This document shows, in pieces, positions 1 through 9,181 of a DNA stretch of 21,829 nucleotides; the first letter of the stretch is position 1, and every line of letters starts with the position of its first letter. The notes under the pieces were generated by a model that saw nothing but the letters and a program-made list of their open reading frames with translations, was not told the DNA's origin and did not search any database. The DNA is from Phoronis australis (taxonomy: Eukaryota > Phoronida > Phoronidae): positions 18,248-40,076 of the forward strand of contig NMRA01001207.1 of the NCBI GenBank assembly GCA_002633005.1. Reading direction: 5' to 3'. Position numbers and translations under genes: made by a program.

Positions 1-790
1 CCAGCAATGAACCCAAGTCATTACCAATTATGGTGCAGGACAATCAAGAGTTGAGTAATTCCGATGGACAAATAACAGATTATTGTTGTTGTCGGAAATG
101 CCTCATCCCAAAGCTGACAGGTTTTCAAAGACTTTAAGTTACACAACTTGCAAAACAATGCACAATTGTTATTATAAACATCCCACAACTGGTAACAGAC
201 ATGCGGTGAATCCCTTCCCATGAACTCCTAGGAGGTTACAAATTTTGGTAAACAACCAATATGTTTAATTAATTATACATTAGTCACTAAAATTGCATAA
301 CATTGCTTTTAATTAGACTAATTATCTACAGCATCAGAAAATGTCACCAACACATTGATTACAGATGGCTTCTCTAACAGCCGATTTCTTTCGATTGTAA
401 TACCCCTCAAACCCAAACCAATCCTCTCTTTTATTTTGACGACGCCTACTCACATGACCCTTGCTCCAAACAACCACTTCCCTGGGTGTAAGTGCGGATC
501 ATGCAACAATCCCCGCCTGGTTTGGGGAGGAGACCCAGTGGCGATCGAGGTACAAAGGTTACTAATGGGGCGGGTAGGAAAGGGGCCTGCCATGCGGCCT
601 AGGTCGCATTCTTATATGACTTTGTCCCGCGCCTGCTGTGGTTTTTTGTGCCGGTGTATTGTAACCTGAAGCTCTGAATAAGGAGTGAAGATGAGTTTGA
701 ATGCCAGCGGTTTGACAGGTGTATGACCCAAGCTCCAGACGTGCTGATGGTTTGAGTGCATGGTCGATACTAGAATTACATAACACTAGA
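1..790. other. unassigned intergenic DNA
   Basis: I see no supportable gene here. Both strands carry only short open frames without a signal peptide, recognisable motif or splice context. Part of the stretch (about 480-760) is more GC-rich than its surroundings, which is common in old mobile-element remnants, but no termini or domain could be recognised. Confidence 0.5.
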
Positions 791-1059
791 ATAACTTGGT
801 ACTATCCCAACATGAAAGGAGGTATTAGTGATGTAAGCTGATGGGATTTACAATGTCTTAGGCCTGATAATTTATTCGACTTCGTGAAGAATAATACTGC
901 AAAACCGTACCGTACACTTTTGAATATATTGTTTGTTGAGGCGCTTTTCAAGTATTTCAGCTCAGGCCCTAAGCGCGTATGAATATGTATCTACGCTTAA
1001 CCTGTTCTAATTGTATCTCTGTTACATGTATTTAATTACCGCTTTATTACTTTATTGTA

Positions 1060-1172
1060 TTATAATACTGTTTCATATTTTGTTGTTGAGGGCCCTCTTG
1101 GAAAGCAGTGCTGTCACTGAAGAGGCCACCCTCATTTTAGATATCACAATAAATAAAGAATAATAAATAAAA
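1060..1172 (+). mobile_element. probable 3' end of a non-LTR (LINE, CR1/L2-like) retrotransposon
   Basis: A compact stem-loop is followed at once by an A-rich microsatellite tail. The outer stem is GGCCCTCTT (1091-1099) with AAGAGGCC (1120-1127), allowing a one-base bulge. The inner stem is CAGTG (1106-1110) with CACTG (1115-1119) around a CTGT loop. The tail at about 1148-1172 consists of AATAAA/AATAAT units. A 3'-terminal hairpin with a short tandem tail is typical of CR1/L2-type LINEs, whose reverse transcriptase recognises the 3' end of its own RNA. No reverse-transcriptase coding sequence is recognisable upstream, so this would be a 5'-truncated copy, as most LINE insertions are. The family assignment is inference. 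Confidence 0.45.
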
Positions 1173-2640
1173 CGCTTTTCGACTCATTTAGTTCATTCTG
1201 TTCTGTGTGTTTAAACGACATTTGAAAAGATTCGTGGCGATTGGTACCACATAATATTTCACATTTTGTTGTCTTGGCATAATTTTTAACCTATTTCAAC
1301 CGTGCTTAATTACGGTAGTGACTCAACATTATTTTCGTTCCGCAACGTGGTCGGGCATTTCCCACCATGACGATGTTCGAATAGACGGCTACTATGGAGA
1401 TGTTTAAGTGTTGCGCGAAAGTACAGGCAGTGGTCGAGCTGTCGGCAGATAGGCAGACTTAGTGATCAACGTGGTCCTCACGTCACACACGATTGCTATG
1501 TTGTGCGCTTCCCAGGCCGGCCGCTTGCGAGTATAGCTTCGCGCTCGATTGCCTCCATGGCAAGAGCAAGAAAGGCGTAAGCTTTTGTTATTTTATTTTT
1601 GTTAATTTCGTACATTGCTCGTTCATTTTGGTGCGATTATGTCTAAGCCAGTCACTCTAACAGTTGCCATAAGCCGGTAAGGTAGGGTTGCTTGCATCCG
1701 CAACCCGGGAGTCACTACACTCGGGCTATTAGTAAACCGTTTACATGTAACTGCGCTGAGTTTTCGAAAGCGTGTCACTGTAAAATTAGTGGGTACTTCT
1801 GCCCGTTTAGGCGTAAAAATTATCTCACTTTACCAGAAGTGTTTGACTTATTTTATGCTGTGCGACCCTTTGCATTTAAGATATTGGAACCGTATCATTT
1901 TGGATAAGTTCTGCACCTTTTACAGTAGGCTATTTACTTAACTGCTTTTGTTTATGTCCGTACTTAAAAGGGGTTTTAATCAGTATTACCTTTTTTTTCG
2001 TGTATATCCTGTCTTCACAATAACTTCAAAAGTGATGCTCTGACTCTGTTAATTACAAACCTCCCTTTTGCTCAAGAAGTCTGTCATATTTGTAAAAACG
2101 TTTTACTTTCAATAAAATATTTCAAAACTCGTGTCTTTCTATTGTGATTGAAAATCGCATGTCACACCAATTCGATTTTAAGCGATACATTTCAATCCAA
2201 GTTTGCCTGCCCATTAATGGTTCAACTGTTCAGGCTCTGCTTAATTTCGATATTAACTTTTACCTCCGGGTTAAATGTTGATGTCTTACCTTATGATTAT
2301 GAGGATGAAACATTTGAAATTTTGCCAACATGGTATCAACCTATGAGACACAAATGAACCAGACACAATGCTATCGCTGTTGTTCTGTTGACTAAACGGG
2401 CTTATTTTGAATATGATGCCATAAAAATTTGAGCTTTTAATTAATGATTTTTATCAAACTGTCGGATTTCATCTTAAAAGCAGCATAAAATAAAAAGGAC
2501 ATTTTTAATACTGATTTTAGATCTGTTCATGAATATTTATATGAAATGAAATTTGACCATGCTGATGGTACTTTATCTTTCCTGCACCATTATTTCTTTG
2601 CTAACATTTAGAGAAAAAATCTATAATCTTTCTATTTTCA
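1173..2640. other. unassigned DNA with a possible 5' exon (about 1330-1576)
   Basis: The segment 1330-1580 is richer in GC and CpG than its neighbours. It contains an ATG in a strong Kozak-like context (ATG at 1557-1559, preceded by GCCTCC and followed by G). Twenty nucleotides later comes a GTAAGC splice-donor-like site (GT at 1577-1578). The short frame reads M-A-R-A-R-K. An AATAAA lies at 2111-2116. Short open frames at 1692-1907 and 2148-2357 show no recognisable domain. No matching downstream exon was found: the acceptor-like site before 2642 leads quickly to a stop. It may be a 5' exon, a CpG-rich promoter or an old repeat. Confidence 0.2.
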
Positions 2641-3074
2641 GGAAACATGTCCATTTTCTGAGTACAATTCTGCAATTTTGCAGATAGTTTCCCTAACAGT
2701 ACTTGCTTCCTGATGACGTTATTCCCCAGAAACTATCACAACGTGTACCCATAATACCAGCAGTTGTGAATAACATCTAGCACGTCGGTTACCTCCTGAT
2801 GAATTAGATTCGGAATAACACAGGGTCACTAAACTTGGGCCAATAAAGTGTGCGCTAAACCAGCTGAAGTTCACCAGGGTTTGTTGCGATATTGGTGGGG
2901 GGTTGGGTTCCGGGAGCGGATTCGGCATTGGGTGGATGCTCCCTGGGAAGGCCCGGCCGGGAGTGCTGGGTGGCCCTATAACATGCATGCCCGGGTGGGA
3001 GCCACCGCATGTCCGGCAGGTATGTTTGTGTCTGCACTGCCATGTAGTGCAATTTCCCTTGTAGTCATAAGTGG

Positions 3075-3166
3075 CGTTTACACTACAAAAGTTGACCCGG
3101 ATCAGCTGACACGGAACAAGATGTTCCAGGGTGTAAACGGGACTGACACGGAGCAAATTGACACGG
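3075..3166. repeat. TGACACGG motif cluster with a 9-bp inverted repeat
   Basis: CGTTTACAC (3075-3083) and GTGTAAACG (3131-3139) form a perfect 9-bp inverted repeat. In and beside it, TGACACGG occurs three times (3107-3114, 3144-3151, 3159-3166), and the one-base variant TGACCCGG occurs once (3093-3100). Short motif arrays with an inverted repeat are typical of small non-autonomous DNA transposons. No target-site duplication or second copy was found, so the class is unknown. Confidence 0.4.
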
Positions 3167-3201
3167 CGGTGACAACTTTTTGTCACCCGTTGTTGTGGTG
3201 G

Positions 3202-3309
3202 ACAGGATTGCACAACCCTACAGGATTGCACAACCCTACAGGATTGCACAGCCCTACAGGATTGCACAACCCTACAGGATTGCACAACCCTACAGGATTG
3301 CACAACCCT
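3202..3309. repeat. 18-bp minisatellite, six tandem copies
   Basis: Six head-to-tail copies of ACAGGATTGCACAACCCT lie at 3202-3219, 3220-3237, 3238-3255, 3256-3273, 3274-3291 and 3292-3309. Only the third copy differs (AGCCCT for AACCCT). As 18 is divisible by three, the array does not interrupt the reading frames on either strand. It therefore prolongs two overlapping opposite-strand open frames of about 220 codons each. I regard these frames as products of the array and not as genes. Confidence 0.95.
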
Positions 3310-3442
3310 GCCCATGTGACTCAAACTGAACCACAACACCACGTTCCTTACATTAGCTCTTTTTATCACTCCGGCTGGTCTGCTCAATCAGCTTGTCCTG
3401 AATCTGCTTTGCAGGTTGTTATAGCTCAGTTGTCTGTTTGGT

Positions 3443-3639
3443 GTACCCACTTGGTACGTTATATCATATTTGCCCATTTGGCAGTTTGTACCCATTAGGT
3501 ACTTGTTATTGAATTTGACGTTTTGCTCGACCCACTTGGTAGGCAATCGGCCAATAGTCATTTGTTATTATGTACCCATTTGGTACTATGCTAACCTGTG
3601 TTAGTTAATATCCGATACTCAATTACGCATTGGGTATCG
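3443..3639. repeat. cluster of short related hairpins
   Basis: Six small palindromes share a core of CCCA(C/T)TTGG type: 3443-3457 (GTACC/GGTAC, loop CACTT), 3471-3483 (TGCC/GGCA), 3488-3502 (GTACC/GGTAC, loop CATTA), 3530-3540 (ACC/GGT), 3572-3586 (GTACC/GGTAC, loop CATTT) and 3613-3639 (11-bp stem with one G-T pair, loop TACGC). The outer stem bases change between members while pairing is kept. The DNA between them is not obviously repeated and the spacing varies from about 18 to 47 bases. The function is unknown. Confidence 0.7.
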
Positions 3640-4160
3640 TAAACATGTGTGTTTTCTCTTGTAATTAAGGAGCCCATCTGGTTTCTTCTGTGAAATAATT
3701 ATTTGTAGAGCTGTGACCCTGAATTTCCTAAATTAACATAAAATGTATATTATTTTTGTTGTCCTATTTGTCCCCAATAATTTGTTTATACATGTCAAGT
3801 TTTCCCATGAGGGTGGGTGGATGCAAATCGTCTTTCACAGTTGTTCTACCGTATTACTTCACCGTTAAGCCCATGGGGCTATATACGAGGTAATGTGCTC
3901 TACATAGACCCAAGCATTAATTCGCGTATAGACGCACCTGTTTCCTTTTTAAAGCTTTCTTGCCTTTCATGAACAAACTTTTATTGAAAATGTAACTTAC
4001 CTTCTAATAATAAATAGCGTTTTATAACACTGGTATCTTGAAAGCAGGCGTTTTGATTGTTTATATCTGAAATTTCTTAATAACTGAAATAAAGCGATGT
4101 CTAAAAGGGTCAAAACAAGAGTTTCGACACTGGGGACAGTGAGTGCAAATTTGCCGAGAA
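3640..4160. other. unassigned intergenic DNA
   Basis: AT-rich sequence in which I recognise no gene, RNA or repeat terminus. Confidence 0.5.
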
Positions 4161-4309
4161 TAAAACCTATACAAACACCTCTCCCTTTGCTGTCTTCCGC
4201 CAACATCTATTGAAATGTTCCAACACCCATATCCTTGTACGTTTTGTCCCTCGTGTCCAAACAACGAACTCATAATAATGTGTCTTCTTTAAACTCACTC
4301 CACCCCCAC

Positions 4310-4372
4310 CGCTATCATCATCATCAAATCCAACATCATGTTCATCATCACCATCTTCATGGTCATCTCTAT
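4310..4372. repeat. CAT/ATC-rich low-complexity tract
   Basis: Degenerate ATC/CAT trinucleotides dominate this stretch. Read on the minus strand it gives an aspartate- and histidine-rich segment inside a 101-codon open frame (4167-4472). That frame has no recognisable domain and its composition follows from the trinucleotide bias, so I annotate the tract and not a gene. An acidic linker of a lost gene cannot be excluded. Confidence 0.6.
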
Positions 4373-4790
4373 CTTCAGCCGGTACTTCCGAGTCGTTGTC
4401 GGCGTCTTTATTTATGGTACAAAATATCCGTCCCTTCATCGACTGCAAGATGTTGCATTGTGTTATGATCATGGGTTCAGATGCACCTATATACGAAGCC
4501 CTGGACCATGATCCCCCGTTCAGGTTACGTGAGAAATAAAAGTCAGCGTTTTATTTCTGTTGTGTTTTTGATCAAATTATCAGCGTCTGGAAACTGCATG
4601 CGAATCGGTTTGAATATCATGTACATGTACTGGCAAAGAGGCCCATCCGCAACCGACTAAAAAAATGCGTTAGAGCGTATTTTCATGCCAATCATGAGGG
4701 TTTGAGCCGTCAAAAATGAGGCTGTGACGTTCCCCATAAAATATGCAATACGACACAGTTAGGGGGAACTGCGCACGATTTCGCTCCTAT

Positions 4791-4813
4791 GGGCGTTATT
4801 ATTTTTAACGCCC
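4791..4813. repeat. 8-bp perfect inverted repeat upstream of the LRR gene
   Basis: GGGCGTTA (4791-4798) and TAACGCCC (4806-4813) are perfect reverse complements around a 7-base AT loop. The structure lies about 95 bases before the TATA-like box and 155 bases before the start codon of the LRR-Ig gene. It could be a dimeric protein-binding site or a repeat remnant; the sequence does not decide. Confidence 0.5.
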
Positions 4814-4865
4814 AATCACGGCTCAGAAAACATTTTATAATCCAGAAAAAGAAAAGAAAGAGTTC

Positions 4866-4917
4866 ATTGGTTGAGTCTTTATTCCAACGTCTTCACTCAA
4901 CGTATTCTATTTAAAAG
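4866..4917 (+). promoter_or_regulatory. candidate core promoter of the LRR-Ig gene
   Basis: An inverted CCAAT box (ATTGG, 4866-4870) stands about 40 bases upstream of a TATA-like TATTTAAAAG (4908-4917). This spacing is usual for a TATA promoter and would place transcription start near 4940, giving a 5' untranslated leader of roughly 30 bases before the ATG at 4968. The elements are short and could be coincidental. An unseen upstream non-coding exon is an alternative, since the AG at 4921-4922 could serve as an acceptor. Confidence 0.35.
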
Positions 4918-4967
4918 ACTTCAGCGCAAGCATAAGGGAGTGACTTCACAACCTTTGGCAGTGTAAC

Positions 4968-7733
4968 ATGGATTTTAACTCCTGTTTTGCCGTTATTCTG
5001 GGATTGAGTTCCCTGGTTAGACCTTTTCAAGCATGCACAGCCAACACAGCTAGCGTTGCACGCTGGGGAAATCTTGATGTAGAGTCCTGTGGAATAAAAG
5101 AAATACTGGAAATGTTGTCTAGTGGTTTGAACTTTGCCCGTGTTAGGTCGGCAATGTTCAGAGACAATCAAATAGAATTCGTTCCAGGTGGAATTTTCGA
5201 TGGCCTAGTACAAGTAAGGACATTAGACTTAAGAGACAACCACATTCAGACAATCTCTGAAACAGCGTTCACGAAATTAGAAAATCTGGAAGAAATTTAC
5301 CTTGGAAACAACAACATGTCCGTGGTGCCTGATGGAGTTTTTACTCGTTTGAAGCATCTGGAGAAATTGGAATTAAAGTTTAATAGAATTCAGACGATTT
5401 CTGAAAACGCATTCTCAGAAATGTCAAAACTTAATAAGTTGGACTTGCGATCCAATTTAATTTCTTCATTTCCCGCCTCTTGTCTTCCGACAGTGTCCAC
5501 GCCATTTACGCTGTTGTTGACGGATAATATCTTTACAAGCGTAAACAACACCGCTCTCAGTAGAGGAAGCCACGTTCGTCAAGTGTTCTTAGAGCGCAAC
5601 AAGCTGTCGTCCTTGAAGCCAAACTTTTTAGAAGGTCTGGAGAACGCCGAGGAAATCAATTTGGATTCTAATCAAATAGACGGACTGGTGGACTCGCCGT
5701 TCAGAAACCTTGGTGCCTTGCAGTCTCTCAATCTCCGTCATAACAAAATATCAACAGTTAATGCGTCATCTTTCCGAGGACTGTCCCAACTCTTATGGCT
5801 GGACCTCAGTGGTAACTATATCGAACGAGTTGAACGGACATTGTTTGAACACCTCCCGTTACTAGAAAGGGTTAACATTAGAGCCAATAGACTGAAAACG
5901 GTTGAAAAAGGCGCGATGGATGGTCTCCGTTTTCTGTATCACTTCTACCTATCTCAAAATGAAATTGGTCTGATTGAACAAGACTGGATAGAAAATCCTG
6001 TTTTGTATTATCTAGATTTATCCCACAATGCGTTGAAAATTGTAACAAACGAAACTCTCTACGGTTTATTTAAGGTAGAATACCTCGATCTGTCCGACAA
6101 CAAAATTGTAGCGTTTAGTAACTATGCGTTTGCCACTTTATTACAACTCAAAAGGTTGTTCCTGAGTGGCAATGTTATTAGAAGCGCATCAGATTCTGCT
6201 TTACTTTTTAAGCCCATGCAATCGTTATCGTACATTTCTTTAAAAGTCAATGAATTGACGGAAATAAGACATGACATCTTCAAGTACTGCAAGTTGACTT
6301 ATTTCAAACTCCACGTACATTCACTGTCGCAACTTCCGGCGGTGGTCGGTGAGACCGTAATCATTAGATTTAAATTGCCTGGTGCTGTACAACATGGCAT
6401 ACGTACAGACGAATTATGGCTAGACAATTGGGGAACTGAACCTTTCATCCTATCATTGTCAATTATTCACCAGGTGCAGGCTGAACGAATAAGTATTCGA
6501 GGCAGCAAAATATCTCATATTGAAGATAAGGTGTTTGCACATATGGAAACTATGATGGTAACTTCGTTAACTTTAGATCTTAACGAAATCACGCGATTGA
6601 CAAATAATACTTTTGTCGGTCTACCCTATCTTTCGAACTTGAATTTAGAAGGTAATCAGATTGCGGACATACAAAAAGGAACGTTTCACTTACTGCCACG
6701 TTTAGATGAATTGTCACTTGGAAGTAATAGATTAAACTACTTACACTTTGGTTTGTTCAGCAATTTAAAAGTGTTAAACATTATTGATTTGTCAAGTAAC
6801 GAAATAGTGAAAATTGAAGAAAACTGTTTCCAAGATCTTGCTATGTTGTGGAAAATGGATCTTAGCAATAACCATCTTAAAAATATTACTCGATACACAT
6901 TCAACGGCTCTCTTCAAAATTTAGTGTTTCTGTCGCTAAGTCAAAATGAAATTACCTCAATAGACGAGAGCGCGTTTGCTAATCTAATGGGCGTGGTCAA
7001 CCTAAATCTGAGCCACAACAACATCGATCACGTGCCAGGGAAATTATTTGAGTCGTTAATCCATCTTCGCTCTTTAGCTTTGGATAACAACTTGATAAAA
7101 GGAATCGGAAATATTGTTCTACCAAACCTCTCAAATATGTACACTTTGGACATGTCATACAACCAAATTCAAGTGTTGCCCAAGATCGTCATTGACCACG
7201 CTATAACACGTAGGCGTTTTAAGATTAAAATTTATCAGAATCCTTTACATTGCAACTGTTTATTGAAAGATTTTCAAGATTTCATCGCGACATACCCATA
7301 TAACGATCTGCGTCAACTCAGTATACCATCTTGTCACACGCCATTTTTCTCGAGTCCGCATTATAAGGAGTTTGTTAATCTCAATCTGACATGCGCAAAG
7401 CCCTCAATTCCAGAAATCAGTTTTGGAGTAGTAAATGGCAACTTAGCAGTGTTTTGCTCGTCTGATGGAGATCCCGCACCGACTATCACAATTGTCTCCC
7501 CTGCTGGCGACACTCATGAATTCACAACTCTACCCTCCGAATTACGCGTTGAAGGGAGTGTAAATTTGACACCCCTTGACATCATCCACAGATCTAAAGG
7601 TGTACTGTGTAATGCTACGAACGAGGTTGGAACCTGGGAAAGTGTAGCAGCAGTTCCAAATCTAAGCAGTTCATTGAGATTCGCACGAATCCTATTGTTT
7701 GCGCATGCCTTTTGGGTTTACCTCGTCTTTTAG
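4968..7733 (+). CDS. secreted, probably GPI-anchored LRR-Ig receptor (intronless)
   Basis: A 921-residue uninterrupted frame. Residues 1-22 are a signal peptide, followed by a short cap with Cys23 and Cys41. About 25 leucine-rich repeats of the 24-residue LxxLxLxxNxI type form two blocks (roughly 58-460 and 530-742), split by a non-canonical stretch at about 461-529. An LRRCT cap follows with Cys762, Cys764, Cys789 and Cys809. Next is an Ig-like domain with Cys830 and Cys881. The C-terminus has small residues (Ser900-902) and a hydrophobic tail (908-921) with no cytoplasmic residues, which fits a GPI signal better than a transmembrane receptor. There are at least a dozen N-glycosylation sequons. 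Known LRR-Ig proteins act in neuronal adhesion, growth-factor control or recognition; chaoptin and connectin are GPI-anchored LRR proteins without Ig. The start is supported by the signal peptide and the TAACATGG context. The orthologue is unknown; a cell-surface recognition or adhesion role is inference. Confidence 0.93.
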   Translation: MDFNSCFAVILGLSSLVRPFQACTANTASVARWGNLDVESCGIKEILEMLSSGLNFARVRSAMFRDNQIEFVPGGIFDGLVQVRTLDLRDNHIQTISETAFTKLENLEEIYLGNNNMSVVPDGVFTRLKHLEKLELKFNRIQTISENAFSEMSKLNKLDLRSNLISSFPASCLPTVSTPFTLLLTDNIFTSVNNTALSRGSHVRQVFLERNKLSSLKPNFLEGLENAEEINLDSNQIDGLVDSPFRNLGALQSLNLRHNKISTVNASSFRGLSQLLWLDLSGNYIERVERTLFEHLPLLERVNIRANRLKTVEKGAMDGLRFLYHFYLSQNEIGLIEQDWIENPVLYYLDLSHNALKIVTNETLYGLFKVEYLDLSDNKIVAFSNYAFATLLQLKRLFLSGNVIRSASDSALLFKPMQSLSYISLKVNELTEIRHDIFKYCKLTYFKLHVHSLSQLPAVVGETVIIRFKLPGAVQHGIRTDELWLDNWGTEPFILSLSIIHQVQAERISIRGSKISHIEDKVFAHMETMMVTSLTLDLNEITRLTNNTFVGLPYLSNLNLEGNQIADIQKGTFHLLPRLDELSLGSNRLNYLHFGLFSNLKVLNIIDLSSNEIVKIEENCFQDLAMLWKMDLSNNHLKNITRYTFNGSLQNLVFLSLSQNEITSIDESAFANLMGVVNLNLSHNNIDHVPGKLFESLIHLRSLALDNNLIKGIGNIVLPNLSNMYTLDMSYNQIQVLPKIVIDHAITRRRFKIKIYQNPLHCNCLLKDFQDFIATYPYNDLRQLSIPSCHTPFFSSPHYKEFVNLNLTCAKPSIPEISFGVVNGNLAVFCSSDGDPAPTITIVSPAGDTHEFTTLPSELRVEGSVNLTPLDIIHRSKGVLCNATNEVGTWESVAAVPNLSSSLRFARILLFAHAFWVYLVF

Positions 7734-8430
7734 CCTTATTTTCCCTCACGTGATCTCAAAATACAAAGCCTATCCATGCTAAGGTTAAATAGGGCCTTAC
7801 TGAAAAGACTCCATTGATCTAAATTAGTACAAAACTATAGAATTAAATTCAGCAAAAGTATATATTTTATGAAAGCAGAAATTGCGTAGAATTTAACCAA
7901 ATTTCATACGATACAACCCTTCTAAATATCTCCATACACTGTTTTCGTTTCGTTTTCGTTTTATACAACTTGAGATTTTTTCCACAAAAAAACGAGTTGT
8001 TATTTTGATAGCTTCCTCCAAAAGTTAGACATTTTAGTAAATGCAACTTGAAAAGTGAATAAATTATATTATCGCATTTTGCTAGGATCTAACAGAACCT
8101 AAGACTTCATATAGTGAACGTATAACAGTGTGTATTCGTGCTCTCACCCAGGGGGAGTGGGTTCTCGGGGGGGGCTCCAATGAGGCCCCCATTTGGCAAA
8201 GTCATGGACAACAAAACTATCCGCCTCGTAGAAACAAAAACTCAGAGAAAAGGTTGAAAACGAGACAAAAACCTACTAAAAAGACTGGAACCACCAAAAA
8301 TCGGCGAATGCACAATTCATAGCTCTGAATGTACCCCCTGAATCTTAGTTAAATGTTCACATTTTCAAAAATTCGGGGCCGAATTATTTTAGGCTAGGTG
8401 CGTATTATGTCATTGCTTTCCTAGAATCAC
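7734..8430. other. 3' flank of the LRR gene and unassigned DNA
   Basis: No gene is supported. A 64-codon frame at 8128-8322 is low-complexity and basic, and lies beside a G-rich run and a GGGGG/CCCCC hairpin near 8170-8195. It resembles repeat DNA more than coding sequence. Confidence 0.5.
8058..8063 (+). terminator. candidate polyadenylation signal (AATAAA)
   Basis: A canonical AATAAA lies about 325 bases after the stop codon of the LRR-Ig gene, within AT-rich sequence. It is the first canonical hexamer I see downstream, so it is the likely 3' end signal of that transcript. The hexamer is common by chance in DNA of this composition. Confidence 0.4.
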
Positions 8431-8832
8431 GAGTGTGTCGGTTTGGAAAAGAATCAAAACTGATTCCATGGCCTCATTTATTCCAGAAACTCAGAGGATT
8501 CCCAGGCTTGATATTTGTAGTGCACATATATAGAGGATGTAACGCTATTGGCCTCGTGTAGCGTACATCTACTGTCGCGGATACCGACCTATGTTTATCC
8601 CAGACGCTTTGAAGAAATTCAGTGTAATGCCGCCATATGGTAAAGGCATTCACTATTGCACTCCCGGGACTACTTTAACTCTGAATTGAAAAATGTCAAT
8701 GGCAGGTCAACGTCGACTTGGCGTCGTCAGCCAGCTTGGTCATCAAAATTTCCGAAAATAGTTTACAGTAATATAGTTGCAGCAGTCTAAATAACCCTCA
8801 GCATGCAATCAGGTCCCAAACATAACATTTGG
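8430..8832 (+). repeat. dispersed repeat module, copy A
   Basis: This segment aligns by eye with 18455-18780 in the same orientation, at roughly 70% identity with indels; 8593-8832 against 18537-18780 is the clearest part. Shared landmarks include TTATCCCA, a GTCAA...CGTCGT...AGCC block, an ATCATCAAA block, and an ATG (8803-8805) followed by codons for Q-x-G-x-x-x-N-I-W. Here the frame stops after 15 codons (TAA at 8848-8850). The TATA box seen in the other copy is absent. It may be the promoter and leader of a decayed mobile element or multicopy gene. Confidence 0.6.
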
Positions 8833-9181
8833 TACAAAATGGTTAATTAAATAACACTTCTGTATATCATATCGTCAACACGAGCCCAGTCGCCGATTCC
8901 TCTATAACTAAAATGTTAAATATTGTTGCTATTTAATTATTTTCAGAAAATGCTACAAGTTTATTTCACAATTAATGTTGTTCCATCTTTGTTGTTTCTT
9001 CTCAAGTAATAAATTGTTACATTTAAAACTGTTTCTTTTACTAAAGAAAACTTGTAACATAGGGCGCACGTACATACATATAGGTGGTGATCCGCCACGT
9101 GAACGGTTTGGGTTAATTAGTTAAAAGGTGCGGAGAATATGAACATAATTAAGAATTTGAAGCTTATGAGATAACTAAAAA

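Noticed and set aside
3202-3309. Regular repeats considered as a possible CRISPR array
   Set aside because: Units are contiguous with no spacers, and the setting is a eukaryotic genome.
2719-3498. Two overlapping opposite-strand ORFs of 222 and 216 codons
   Set aside because: Their length depends on the frame-neutral 18-bp minisatellite, neither has a recognisable domain, and both run through the TGACACGG repeat region.
4167-4472. 101-codon Asp-rich minus-strand ORF
   Set aside because: Its composition follows from CAT/ATC trinucleotides, and no domain, promoter or splice support was found.
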